A stretch of 64,000 nucleotides of DNA from Paramecium octaurelia. Taxonomy: Eukaryota > Ciliophora > Oligohymenophorea > Peniculida > Parameciidae. Of the stretch, positions 24,194 through 37,929 are shown piece after piece (position 1 is the first letter of the stretch; the number at the start of each line of letters is the position of its first letter). The stretch lies in contig CAJJDP010000131.1 of NCBI GenBank assembly GCA_905182995.1, forward strand, positions 1 through 64,000, given 5' to 3'. The notes beneath the pieces were generated by a model, which worked only from the letters and a program-made list of their open reading frames with translations, did no database searches and was not told the DNA's origin. The position numbers and the translations under genes are program-made.

Positions 24194-24826
24194 ATAAGTT
24201 TAATATAAATTGTGTAGGGGGGCAAATAAAGATTCAATATGTGCTTCTATACAATTACAGAATAATTATTAATATAATCTAAATTTTAAGTAAAAAAATC
24301 AAATGATAAACCAATTTCATTATCAATTTATTTTTGCAATAAAATCTATAAATGTTGTCCAAGGAAGTACAATTATGTTATTTCTAATAGATTATGGTAT
24401 TAATTTGAAGCATTAAACATTTCTTCTATATATTATATTTAATTTAATCAAAATGCATAATCGAATTTATTAGCTATTTTAACTACAAAAAGTTATACAG
24501 AATAATACTCTTGCCTATGCGACCGAGTGATAACTTTCATCGAACTTCTAAGAAGGAGATTCTAGTGGAAATTTACAATAAGATTGGTTATAAAAAGTTT
24601 ATGAAAAATAGAAATCTAGTGTGATTAAAATCATATTATTTCTGACTAATATTTTTTAGGTAATATATTAATCTAGCCTTGACAAATACCTTAAGTGGTT
24701 GTAATTAAATTAAAATTACATTATGTTTATATATATATAAATCAATAAAAATTATTTGCATTTTGAATGCATCTTAATTTAAATAATATATTGTTAATTA
24801 ATGCTATTTAATTTATAGAATTGGAA

Positions 24827-27800
24827 ATGATTACATCATTTGATCACCAGAAAACCTTCATCACTAAGTCTATCTATTTTTCAGCACTTTATGTTAATTT
24901 GATAAGATTAACTCTAATTAATCTATTGAATATCTCATCATAAGCTAAAACATTAGAGTATACTAATTTTTTTGGAAATTTTGTTTACAAGAATGGTATA
25001 ACTATTAAAATGTATTGTTTAGATTGGATAGTTTAAAATGGAAGCGGAGTCACAAATATTTGCGGAACTACCTAGATATTTGGTGGGTGTAATTCTTTTT
25101 ATAGATCTACAACTATTATCAAAAATATTTAGTTGCCTTGTCATCAAACTCTGTCATTAAATTTTCAATTTTGGCAGTAAAAATTACCATTTATCTTAGT
25201 TTGGATAATTGGGGAAATGATAGATTGGAGGTCATAGTAGATAATCGTTTAGTTTTTTCTGGATTATACTATTCTGAATCTACTAAACCTAGTATTTGTT
25301 GTCACTCAGGTTCTGCTTATGGCGATGATGTAAATTCAGTAAATATCAATTTTGACCATTTTAATCAATTCGCTACAATAAAAATTATTGGATATGAGAA
25401 TTATTGGGGAATATCTGATTTTTAAATATGGGTAGACTATGTTGAAGGTTGTGTTCATGGTTGTAATAATTGTATTAGGGGTAATTGTGTTGAGTGTTAA
25501 GAAGAATGGGAATATGATATTTTATAATAAACATGCTTTCCTTTATGCGGAGACTAAATAATTACAGATAATGAAGAATGTGATGATGGGAATTAATAAG
25601 AACATGATGGTTGTTTTTAATGCAAGTTTTCTTGCCCATTATTTTGTAAATAATGTAAATTTGGCTAATGCTTATAATGCCAGTCAAATTATATGTTAAT
25701 TGATCAAACGTGCTATGAAGCAAAAGAAATTTAAAATTAAAAATCATAGGACAATTTCTCAATTTAGATTTCTAACCTTTTTGATGATGGCAATTAATAT
25801 CAAAATTTATTAAATGATTAATTTGCTAATCCTTTACCAATCTCTAATTTTGATTGTAATTTCTAAACACATGATATATTCGGATATCATTATCTTCAAT
25901 GTGAAACAAAATTAATATAAAATTGTTTACTTAGTCGAATAGATATATGTCTGGAATGTGAAAACTTTTATAAGTTATCTAGGAATAAGAAATTATGTAT
26001 TCCTAAATGCGAGGATGGAATAACAGTTCAATATGAATTTTGTGATGATTAGAATAATATATAATTTGATGGATGTTATAAATGCTAAACAAGTTGTTAA
26101 TTAGAATGCAAAGAATGTATAGAATAATTATGCTATATGTGCATTGATGGATGGTAAATTATAGATTATAAATGTTATCAAATCTGTGGAGACGGTTTAC
26201 TAGCTCTTTCTTCTAAAGAATAATGTGACGATGGAAACTATACTCCTAATGATGGATGTTATGATTGTAAATTTATATGCGATCAAAACTGTTCCTAATG
26301 TTCTACTTCCAATCTTTGTTTTTTATGCTTGTAAAATTTCGAAATGGATGAGAATAATTTATGTAAACCAATATGTGGCGATGGAATCATTGTAGAAGGA
26401 TTAGAAGAATGTGAAGATTTTAATGATATTCCATATGATGGTTGCTATTAATGCATGTTTTAATGTGAGCCTATATGTTCTAAATGTATTCAAGGTATTT
26501 GTTAAGAATGCGATGAAGGATATGATTTACTCACAGAGGGATGCAATAAAATAATCATTTATAAAGAAATTGATGATTTAGAATAATCAGATAATACAAT
26601 ATCTTGTGGAAATGGAAAACTATAAAATTCAGAATAGTGTGATGACGGAAATCTAGAAAATTATGATGGTTGTTCAAGTGGTTGTGATATAGAGGAAAAT
26701 TGGATTTGTAATTTAGAATAACCAAGTTCATGCTATTTAGAAACTAAATGTTACTTGACTTATTTGAATCAAACAGAAGGACATTAATTTATATTAATGG
26801 AATTTTCTAATCAAGTTAAATAGAGTTCAAAATCCAATTTTACTGAATCAATTTTATCATAAATAATCAATTTAAGTTAAGATCAATATTTAATAACTAT
26901 AAATCCAATAGTGGACGTTGATGAAACTGAGTTTGCCATGGGTTAATACGAATTTGATATCTTATTTTTAAACACGATTTCAATTTAACCAAACTTAACA
27001 ATTTCAATCAACTCATTATTAATTGATAGCAATAATATGACAGTAAATATCTCAGCAAAGTCAATTATACTTGAAAAACCTAAATTTTTAAATTAGGACT
27101 AAATAAATGTTGCGAATAAATTTTAAGCCCTAGGGAATGCGTTAATGATAGGCTTGGGAGCTTTAAGTTTACTAATGTTATTTTCTGGAAATCCATCATA
27201 AGGCTTAGAAATTTTTGACACTTTATAATTTTAATCATATTTAAAATTCATAAATGTTGCTTACCCTTAAAATCTCTAAATATATTTACGCTCATCTGAT
27301 ATTGTATCAATTAATCCAATTCTGATAACCTTTAAAATAAGAGATGTTTTTCAAACGATAATTGAAGATAACTTTATTAAAAGCATAGGCAAATTATAAG
27401 AGTATTAAATTAATGCTGATCTATTAATAAATATTTAGAGCTAGATATCCTAAATGGGCTTAATTGTTTTACTGTATATCTTTTTATATTTCTATAGAAG
27501 ATTCTTTTACAACTATTGTTTTACTTCTAAATTTATTTATTTTATTAGTTCTAGTAAATCCAAAATTTTAGAGATCATAGGAATTAAATTATATAAATTT
27601 AATAAAAAATTCATCAATCTAAGAAACCTCTATACTATGAAAGGATTGAGGCAGATCTGCTACGCAAACGCTTGGGATTTGCTTTTTAAAGTCATTCTAT
27701 TTGTGACGTCGAACAATTAGTCAGGATATAGATCAATAATCTCTTACTTTATTAGCTTTGGAATTTTGAGTATGTTTACTTTGTTCTTATGTTTGCATTT

Positions 27801-28281
27801 CAAAGGATTATATAAATCTCTTGATATTTCTGAATTGAGAAATGAATAACATGATGGTGTATGTTTATTAAAAAAACTGTTATTCATCTTGATATTAATT
27901 AATTTATAAGAAAACGACACCTTTTAATGCTCGACAATAACCATTTTGATTTTCTCTTATATTGGATTCTTATTCATGATATAAGAAAATATCTCAAAGA
28001 TAGAATTAATTGGCCTAATTTGGATGGAAGCCCCAGTAATGCTTTTTACATTTACAAGTTTAATGTATTGTTCTGATTTTTCAAATTATTTGACTACTGA
28101 TTTCTAAATTTTTTTGGGCTTTGGTTAAATTGGAGTTTTGATTCTTGGCTTATTAGGTCCACTTATTAAACTTGGAATTAAATTCCACAGAGATCTTAAG
28201 GAATATTTTAGAGATAAGTAACCTATAGCTATGATCAAATTACAAATTAATAAAATTTTAGGATTTGAGCAAATCAAATGA
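24827..28281 (+). CDS. Large cysteine-rich multi-spanning membrane protein (1,143 aa)
   Basis: ATG 24827, one 23-nt intron (25177-25199), TGA 28279-28281; coding length is an exact multiple of three. The N-terminus is hydrophobic (about residues 17-40), consistent with a signal sequence. A beta-rich, lectin-like domain follows (to about residue 200, with CGTTQIFGGCN and FWHLDNWGNDR). Then come five DUF4215-type Myxococcus cysteine-rich modules with the pattern ECDDGN...DGC, interleaved with CxxC pairs, to about residue 640. After a linker the C-terminal half carries about seven hydrophobic segments. The topology suggests a cell-surface protein with a large extracellular part. Ciliates have many such proteins of unknown function. 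The splice junction is supported because it joins LNFQFW to HLDNWGND, a motif that neither unspliced frame gives. Confidence 0.85.
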
Positions 28282-30427
28282 AATAATTTTTTGAAGAATT
28301 ATATCATAATTTAATATTAGGATTAAACTAACTATTTTTGTATGAAAAATATTCTCATTTCTAAAGTGTATATTATAATAATATAAATGAATTTATAATA
28401 ACTTAAAAGAATGATAAACTTCTTAAGTCAAAATCATCATTGTAGGACACAATTTTTCCAGAATATAAAAAATATCCTTCTTAAGACATAAAAAAAGTGT
28501 TTATGACGAAATTTAAGAGTTGTAAGCTACATATTTTCTTTTATATATTTATATGTTACTAAAATTTCTGTTTTCTACTGTGGTTTTTGCGATAATCCTA
28601 CTACACTATGATTTTTGAATTTAAATTAAATATTTCTACTTTCTCTACAATTCTATGTCAACATAACCCTAATCTTCTATGCCTAAATAATAATGGTATT
28701 CAAGAAGATTCTTCAATTAACTGTCATGACAATTTTTGTTTTGTAGACAAATATCGTAAGTAATTTTAAAGCAGAAAAATAAAATGTGAAAAATCAGGCC
28801 AAAAAGAAAGTATTTTTTGAGGAGGATATTCAGCTTTTTTTGAAATAGTCAATCTGCAATTTTTATTGAAATTCAAAAGATATTTAGCCTTGATTTTCCT
28901 TTGATTTTACAAACGTATTTGACTAGATTTAATATGCCATTTCTTGGTAAATCCACTTATAAGTGGACAATTTATTTTGTTGGCAAGGATTATCCTTTCT
29001 TGTGCTTAATCAATAGTCACCTTTCTGACAATCTTTGTGGACCTTCCAATATTACATCACTTAAATTAATTATCAAATTCACAACTTTATGCGAGAAAAT
29101 CCCTCCTGTCACCTCTAATTCCTTAGTAAGAAGTGAACTGATTGATTAGCTATTGGTTATATCAATTATTAAAAGAATCTATATCATTTATGCACATAAT
29201 CTCCAACCAGCTACTTAACTTATACAGCTCTAGCACTTGTTTATCTTATACCTACATTTTTTTTATGAATTATGCATGGACTTCATATGTTGTTGATAGC
29301 GATAAATTCAACAAATCTTCTTGTATTACCTTATAGTATAGCTTATTTTGAAAATGGTCATTTGTATATTGTCACTTTTATGGTGCACAGCTTTCACTGC
29401 ATATTGCAAGGTTAACCCTTTATCAGTTTACAATATTTATTAATAAGCTAATGATATCTGTTAAGAACGTTGTTTTAACTGAATAAATCTTCGTTAAACT
29501 AACCATTACTTTCACATTTATTAGTATTATCAATACTCTTAAGATAGATCATATAAAGAATTTATAATAAAATATTTGAAGTACATGTTAAGCATTGTAT
29601 TAATGTAATTCCAAGAGCTCTTTATATTATAGAGGTGGTATAGTTGATCATTCTGATTAACTTACTTCTGGAGTCATACATTTTACGTTATTTACTAGTA
29701 TTTAATTTTCATCAATGTTCATCTCCTATTTTGTTCTATGTCGAAATAGATTAAATATTTAAGAGATACACTGTTTTTAGACTCAGAAAAGATTTAAATG
29801 TGTGCCTACTTACACTTTATGTACTGAGATGGAAATACTGTTACTATAATGGAAGTTCTTTTAATTTGTTGAATAATGCAGGAAGTGAATATAACTTGAC
29901 TGAAGATGGCAATTCTTGTTTTTTTCTGATGGATATTCTAAATTCTAAATGTCATTTAGATTTAAATATTCTTGCAAAACAAAATAAATGTTAGAGGTTT
30001 AGGTAAAGATTCCTGATATGGGATAAATAAGTCCAACCTTCCTAACTGATGTATTATGTTACTCGCTTCAGTTATAATGTAATCTGATGGAGATACATGA
30101 GAATTGTATTCATGAATATTTCTTTTTAGCTACATAAACATATATGCATACCTATTTGATTTATTTCTGAATAATAGGCGGTTGCGATGCAATAATTTTG
30201 TTGATAACATTATGTGTGAATCATTAATTGTTACTTAAATGTAAAACATCTATTTAATACACATCTTAATAAGCAGCTTGCACGAATTCAACTTATTGAA
30301 TGTATTACACTCTAATTATAGTTCTCCTAGCGTAGAATTGTATATTATTTTCACACCAGGTAAAGCCTCTTAACTTTGTGTTTTACTCTGAGTCCTATAT
30401 GCATAAATTTAACAACTGAAAGCGACA
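28282..30427. other. Gene-poor stretch with weak cysteine-containing fragments
   Basis: No supportable gene. From about 29.1 kb plus-strand fragments contain scattered Cys and Thr/Ser (for example near 29.2-29.4 and 29.8-30.0 kb), which could be remnants of a secreted cysteine-rich protein gene. Confidence 0.35.
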
Positions 30428-30754
30428 ATGGAGTTGTTTCTTCTGATAAACATCATACTAATTGTACTAACTGTTCAAAGTCAATCGCGGCATTTTTTTA
30501 AAATTAGTGTTAGTTTCAACAATTATGTCATATCTGTTGATGATGGATACTATGCTACTCACATTGACCCAACAGTATGTGAAAATTAAGATGAACTTTA
30601 TGTTGTTAGCCTTCCTGTTACATGTGATAAGTGCATCAGAGATGCTCTTATTTGTAGATTATGTGCTGGAGCATAGCTTCATCTACTTGCTATCTGTTCT
30701 GCAACAAATCTTGAACCATAACTTGAAATTAATAACTAACTTTTGATGTCTTGA
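30428..30754 (+). pseudogene. 5' part of a secreted cysteine-rich protein gene
   Basis: ATG 30428 opens a textbook signal peptide (MELFLLINIILIVLTVQSQS), followed by about 85 residues with Cys pairs (CDKCIRDALICRLCAGA) until TGA at 30752-30754. The same frame stays protein-like further on but with additional stops, and near 31.21-31.28 kb another frame gives a dense Cys run (CYTFNITCAIRADVCTCALL) of the kind seen in ciliate surface antigens. I read the whole of 30.4-31.3 kb as a decayed surface-protein gene. An unusual intron pattern cannot be excluded. Confidence 0.45.
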
Positions 30755-31400
30755 AATATTTATTAAAATTGAGAATCATGCCTAAGCAAAGGCTTGTTTA
30801 ACTAGGAGACATTTAATTTTAGTGGCTACTTGCCAATAAGTGAGAGGATCAACTAATATACTTCTTTATGTGAATTTTATTTCACTCTAAGTAAATAGAT
30901 ATCTCAGCATATACTGCTTATTATTAGAGATGCTCGAAAATGCACTCAATAGTTTAACCTTTAACTATATTATTAGATATCGTCTACAACTTGTGAAAGT
31001 AGTTTAACTGTTTGAAATGTAGACCAACACGATCTGGGGCTTTAATTAAAATTACTTGCACTATGCAATCAACATACCACTCCATCTGTTCAAGTTATAT
31101 TTCTGGATCTATTTGAGATACTGATCAATATACTTGTATGGTTTGATCAGGTAATTATGCAACTTGTTTTTTTGCAGTATGTTTAAATAATAGCACTACT
31201 CTTGTTTAATTCATGTTATACTTTCAACATTACTTGTGCCATCAGAGCCGATGTATGTACTTGTGCTTTGCTTAACCAAATCCACATATAAAGATGGCAT
31301 CTCTACAACATTTAGTATAATGAATATGAGAACTGTTTTAAAGTGTTGATATGAACAAAGTTTTCTTCCACTCACCCTAGCAAAAACTATTCAAATATGA
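30755..31400 (+). pseudogene. Degenerate continuation of the cysteine-rich gene
   Basis: Frame-shifted fragments keep regularly placed Cys residues, notably 31214-31278. No open frame of gene length remains. Confidence 0.35.
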
Positions 31401-31682
31401 AGTTGCTTGTCTCAAAATCCTACATGTCATATTTATATAATTTAAGATGCAGCTGAAAAAGATACTGGCAAAGTATCAGTAGCTCAGGAAATGATGATGT
31501 AGAACCAAAGAGTAACCATCATGAAAGATGTGCGACTGTTTGGACGTGATTCAGCAAAATTATACGAACTTTTTGAAGACCCTTCTAACCAAAGAAGAGA
31601 TAAACAAGAAAATGTATAGTTCAACAATAGATTGCTGCTACTAGTGCCATAGAAATTTCGAATAAACTCTGTGATGATATGA
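31401..31682 (+). other. Open coding-like fragment (94 codons)
   Basis: The frame between two TGA codons holds a soluble, charged product (AAEKDTGKVSVAQEMM, RLFGRDSAKLYELFED, SNQRRDKQENVQF) with no domain I recognise. It has no clear start codon and is probably an exon or relic. Confidence 0.3.
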
Positions 31683-34600
31683 TGGGCAAGAGCTTTGTTG
31701 AATGCATGACAATTGAGAGAAGACTGAGGGTTCTATAATTGTGTTCTTATATTACGAATAGATAGGGTAGCTAACTGTTCACTTTTCAAATCTACAGAAT
31801 CATAATCGGTTCTGTTCCCCAGAGAAAAAGACCAGCTCACCATGTGTTCGATGCAATACTTGTGGAAAGTATTATCGTTTGCGATAATAAAATAGTTATG
31901 AATGATGAGCAATTTTAACGATATTTTCGGTGAAGCTAGTTCATATGGTTGGCAAAAGACATAATTGAGATGATTAAAGGAAAAAGTATAAGTCAAAGCT
32001 GGGTGCTTCACAAACTACTTGAAAATACTCAAGCGATGGTTAAAATCATCTCTGCCATATTAATTTAAATTAGTATATTTATACCCATTTCATTCAGATT
32101 ATTAAAATTAATAATTGCATCCCCTAATACTCACACCAAATATTTAACTGTATTAAACACTTTTAAAAGTTTTCTTGTCTATGTTCCTTTAATTGATTTT
32201 GAGATTCTTCATTCGTTTTCTTATGTTGACAAATAATCCATTTGGGTTCAGTCAAAATCATCATTTCATATCTCCACATTTAGTGTCAAATAGGGCTTTT
32301 GACAACTATGTTGGTATGCTTTCTTTTTCTCCATCCCTCTCCACTTGCCTCGATTTGTGATAACACTGATAGAGATAAATAATTGCCCTTGTTTAGCTTA
32401 TTACTTTAGTCAAAGGTTTGGATAATTTTGATGCCATTTATAATATCAACATTATAAATCGCATTATCAAACTTAACTTCTAAACCACTGATTAAGAAAG
32501 AAGAGTTGGTTGAGATTAATTATAGATAGCATAGCTGAATTTAGTAGATTAAGCTCATTACAAATGATATTTATGACTAGGAGATCAGGGCCATGAGACT
32601 TGTAAGAGTTATTTCTCTTAATGCATCGATGATATGGAGCTAAGGCTCTACATAGATGGCAGTTATTTGGTGAATGCATCTTCTAAATTAAATTAAACAT
32701 TTATGATAAGGAGACATGAGGCTTATTATGATTGTTGTTGTGCATTATGGTCACTTAAATCTGACCTTGTTATGAGGAAATCAGGTGCTTCAATGATGGC
32801 AATTTTTATAAAATTGTTAATCGCTCCAGCTCCACAATCCATATTAGCAGGTCAAAATCATCATATGACGCTGATATGATGATGAGGACAGACTCATTGT
32901 AAATGATAATGATTGGTTTAGGGTATTATGCTAACTAAAGTGACTATTTTTGAAAAAGAAGGCCGAACTCATCATAAATATCAGGAGAGTTAATTTGATT
33001 ACATGTGAGCATTACAGTCAAAAGAAAGTTAGAATTACCAAGGATGGATAGATTTATTGTTTAAATCATACTTAGTACAAACAAGCATCTTTTGATGAGA
33101 AGGTCAGATTAATCTTTTTTGGTGACATAACATTGTATATTGTGCTCATTACAATCACGATGATGAGGTAAACAATTTAATCTGTATATTTACGCATGCA
33201 GACCTCAACACTAATTCTAAGATGTCACTTTATCAAATAGTTACAATAAATGAAGAAATCTTTCGGAAATAAACAATAGCAAGTTGTTACTCCTAACAAG
33301 ATGTGAAATCAAGAAAACAAAAAGGAATTTTTCACTGCCACAAAAGTAACACGTCATCAATATAATTCAGAATCCATCATCACTGTTAGGTACAGAAGGA
33401 TAAAACAGATACTAATAGCACTTAATGTTTGAAATTTAGTATCAAACAATTAAGAAGAGGTTCTTAATTTTCAGAATATAGTGTTGAAAAGGCAAATTGT
33501 GCCTGAGTTTAGAACATAACATATAATGCAAGGGGGATGGACAATAAGAACAAGTAGCTTTAGATCCACTGCTACTCATATACATTCTGCTGAAGTATAA
33601 TAACATTAATTAGCGCTGATAATAAATTCCTGATATGAAATATAAACATATCGAGTTCTACAAAGAAACTAGAGCGAAGAAATAATATAACAGTTTTTAC
33701 TTGTTGTTTAACTAGTCGTGATACAAGGAAAAATTGAAGTACATTTGTTGTTATCATTAATTCATATAGTATTACCAATTCATATTTGAATGGTTTAGAT
33801 AATTTGGTAGATAAGAATTGGCAAGCAATACCACTCAAGTACATATTTTGCATAAGCCTACCATTGAAGAGATGAATTTATATAGCTTAAGTATTTAATT
33901 ATGTTGTTTCAATTTAGGAGAGGAGGGAAAATTCATTAATTCTATTAAAGATCAAGCATGTAGGTGTTTGAGCAAAAGTGGCAGAGGAGCTTTGCATTTA
34001 GTTTATGATAAACTAAAATAAAAGGATTTATCATCCTTTTAATATTTCTGAATACGGCTCTACATGTTAATCCATCCATACTAATTTTTACCACTAGAAT
34101 AAGTTTATGAATGTTTTTGAGATATTAATTTTGTAGCATGCTTTGCATAATGTGGTAGAAACATAATAATTTTCTAAGAAATAGCAAGCAACACTAAATC
34201 TAAGGAAGAAGCATAGTAATAGGATGATAATCTAGTTACATCACAAGCTTAAATATCAACATAATAAATACATTAAGTAGCGACTTTTGGAATGACTTTG
34301 GTTATCATAACAATCTATAGTTACAAATTGTTATGATCGCTACAGTTGTAGTTGGCAGAAGGCAACCATAAATTTCCCTGTAGTATTAACACATGAAATG
34401 AAGCAAAGAGTGAATGGCTTATTATTAAAGTTAAGACAGAGCCAGCAACACTATTACTAAGCGCAGTAATGTTGACTGAAGATGCTAGAACGTCATAAGC
34501 ATAGCGCAACCGCAGGATCTCGGAAGGTGTCATAATAATAACATGAAATTTTTAGAAAAAATAGCTGAAGTGACTACAGGATATTTAAAGTCTAGTGATG

Positions 34601-36191
34601 ACATAATTTCATAGCCATATATTCTTATTAGAAGATACTTATCCCAAAAAGTTTCTACACAATCTTAGTTTGGATGAGATTAGACAGCGTTCAGCCATAT
34701 GAATAAATGAGATTTTTTTGCCTCTTTACCTTATCATTCCACAGTTTGGTCATACAATGGATTAGAGTTCATATTCATATTAAAAAATTAATGAGTTTGA
34801 TGCACCTTTTATTGCACAATGATACTCTACGAATCACTGAAGTAATTAAATAAATTATCAGATGCCGTTAAATTTCCTTTGGCCTAAATGATGTTTGGAC
34901 ATTATCAAATGGAACCGGTAGTAGAAGAATAATCTTTTGACGGTTGATAAGACAAAGCAAAGCAACTCTTTTAAAACGTATTTATTTCTACAGTTTTCTT
35001 TGTTCTAAAAAAGTTCAAATATTTCTGCATGAAAGTAACTTCTTATTAGAGAGTACTAACTGCTCCCTGTAATAAACTAAATATTTTCCTTTTTTATATT
35101 TGACATTAAGCATCAATTCTGATGCTCAACTAATGGTTCTGAAAGGATAGTTATTTATCTTTAATTCTAATTTAATTCGTACAACTTCTATTTAATCTTA
35201 TGTATCTCCTTTTATACTCAGGTAAGGTATTCTGAATATAGGTCTATTGTAGCACTGCCAGAATATGCTGTTGAATCCAAGAAAAATGCCATAACCATTA
35301 TAAGTGCTTCGCCTACACATAAATGTTGGATCAATTCCATACAGTGTTACTATAAGCACATAATTTATGGGTAATACCAATATTTTCTAGTTCACAAAAG
35401 AAAGAATTGTAAGAGGAAGCCATGATAAAATCATTTATAGTTTCACATAAGTTGGTTCTGTGTTACAGTTTTGGACTGATTTATACTATGTCAATATCCA
35501 GATATACATGGTGTCATAACTCCTGAATCTAGTTACTATTTTTGGTCGTATGAGTTTAAATCTTTTTGTCCAACCTGAATTGGACTCTGTAACGATACCT
35601 TAAGATTAATCGCAAGAAAAGTTTTCTTATCAAAATCTATTAAAATTTTACTAAGTAATTCATTTTATTTGCACTCCGATTATTAAAATATAATTTCAAA
35701 TTTCGAAATAGACACCTCATACACATTTTCAGGGTGACACCATTTTTGCATCAGCACTCAAAATTGGATGTGTTACAACTACCCTAAGGCAAAACTTGCC
35801 ATCCTAGTTTGTAAACTTCTTTAGTTGATTCACATTGTTTTTTATTAGTGATGTTGGTAGCAATCCCCTCATTTTTATTTACAGATTAATTAAAATTCTC
35901 CAAATGTTCCTTTTCCTTACTTACATGAAGTGTATAATTGCTGTTAGTAATTGCTAAGCTTGTGAGATGGATGAATCTTTTCAACGCATCAGTAATTAAT
36001 TTTTGTCTTAATCAATACATCATTTACATTTTGTATTTAAGTGTGGCCATAATTAGTCAAATGATTATTAAATAATAGAAATTGTTGCATACTCTTCTTT
36101 GTTGCATTAGTAATTTGAGTAAGTTCAATTACTACCTGAAGGTATTTTATTTATCATATGCAGAACTGTTTGTAATGCACGAATCAAAATT
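31683..36191. other. Long gene-poor stretch
   Basis: About 4.5 kb without a supportable gene on either strand. ATCATCATAT- and GATGATGA-rich tracts recur around 32.2-33.2 kb. The short standard-code frames here have low-complexity or Leu/Ile/Phe-rich products and are not called. Confidence 0.4.
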
Positions 36192-37928
36192 ACTTAATAA
36201 TAATGACTTTAAAACAAATGCACAAGATTAGATATTATAGATAATGTACAAACTCTGTATGGATTTGCAAATTATTTATATCAAAAGAAATTCATATTGG
36301 TAGGCATGATAAAATCCTCCCTTTTTTCTGTCCAGGTAATAGTATTCACACTTTTATGTTAGGGAACTGCAGATACAGATATATAGAAGAACATACCCTG
36401 ATAATTAAGTGCATTCAATTAAAAATGAATTTAAAAGAAAAAAAATACTAGAACAACCCTAAAAATATCGAATAAATTGTAACGTTTTAGTCCAGGTAGC
36501 CTAAGTTTGAGAAAATTCATGAATACTATATTTGTAGGCATTTTTATTTGCAGAAATTATACATGTTTTGGAAATTAATACATTAAATTGCATTATTTAC
36601 TTTTAGTAATGCTCAGGAAACCAAATACTTTTGCGTTGATTTGTTGAATCTTTGTTGAATTTTGTTCAATATAGGAAATTTATATATAAAAATATGGACT
36701 TTAAGTACAATATAAGCAGTGTTATTAGGTAATAGGGAAACAGTAAGACATTGACAAGTAAATCACCCACAGAATCAATCTCCTCTAGCCAAGCCATCAG
36801 AACATATTATCAAATCATTAAGTCTCCAGTACTCCTTAGAAGAAAATAAAGTGTTTGGTTAGAAACAACCTATTGTTAAAACTCAGCTATAGGGTGCTCA
36901 TAACAAATTGCACTGTACCTATGCACAGATACATATAGTGCATAATCTGGCAACTTCTAGATGTAATAAGTTATTTGAGGCTTAGCAAGCTTAAGATCTA
37001 ATTGAAAGAAAAATATTCACTATAAGCAAAACAACATGATGATATGATGAAGTATATTAATGAAAATGCTTTAAATAGACTGAAACCAGGAATAAATCAT
37101 GAACAAGCGTTGTCTTCAGACCAGGCAATATCAATTATAACAACTCAGTAACAGCATATTGGCATTGTTTTGTCTAAATTGATCTTATATTACTCTAAAT
37201 TTGCAATCAGTAGATACAAGAAATTTTTTTGATAATCTTCTTATCAACAATAATATCCAGTAGATATGCGTTGTTCTGGAAAGACTATTTTTTTTATCAC
37301 GCTTTTAAGTTTAGATTACAAGGTTCTCCATCTCTGTTGTCTATATCATCTCAAGGAATGCAAATATGTACAACCCTTCAGTTGTTAAGGAGTTTAAAAA
37401 ATTACTTCAAATTCCTATTCAGCTTGTATCACATGCAAAATATCAACCTCATGTCTGGATAGTCTAAGTTAAAAATAATTTATATTGTAAAATATCATTC
37501 TATAATGTCTAACATGAATGGAAATGTATGCTAAAAGCATCATTTATCTTAATAACAGTCATTGATTCATTTCTAATATTAAGATTGATCAAGTTTATGT
37601 TATTGAATGTTTACTAATAGTAAAAATTGCTAAAATGTTACTTTTCTAAGTTTTAATTACTTAAACGCTCCTCTACAAACGATTAGTCGCTAAAATCTTA
37701 GTCATTATGTAGGAACTTATTTATTTTTGTGCAACGTTCATCCTCAATATCTCAAGTATTACAGGTGCTGCAAGGTAGGCATCATAAATCCTCAGTTGGT
37801 TTAGTTTACAGCTAGAGCTTTATTTCAAATTGTATTGCATCCATCTGCAGATTATCTATAATTTATGTGTGTGATCTAGCTCATTTTGAGACCGAATAAA
37901 TTTTAATTATGCTAGTAAAAGTAGAAGA
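36192..37928 (+). repeat. Triplicated block, copy 1 (1,737 bp)
   Basis: Copy 2 (37930-39232) equals 36376-37678 at a constant offset of 1,554 bp. Copy 3 (39234-40964) equals the whole of copy 1 except for one 6-bp difference. No gene was recognised; the 77-codon plus-strand frame that appears three times (37229, 38783, 40265) is a consequence of the duplication. Confidence 0.95.
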
Positions 37929-37929
37929 N
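37929..37929. other. Single unresolved base (N) between copies 1 and 2
   Basis: Placed exactly at the junction of two copies, like the N at 11165. Confidence 0.9.

Noticed and set aside
37229-37462. Plus-strand 77-codon frame occurring three times (also 38783, 40265)
   Set aside because: Its conservation only reflects the triplicated block. It starts with a non-ATG codon and is Leu/Phe/Ser-rich without a domain.
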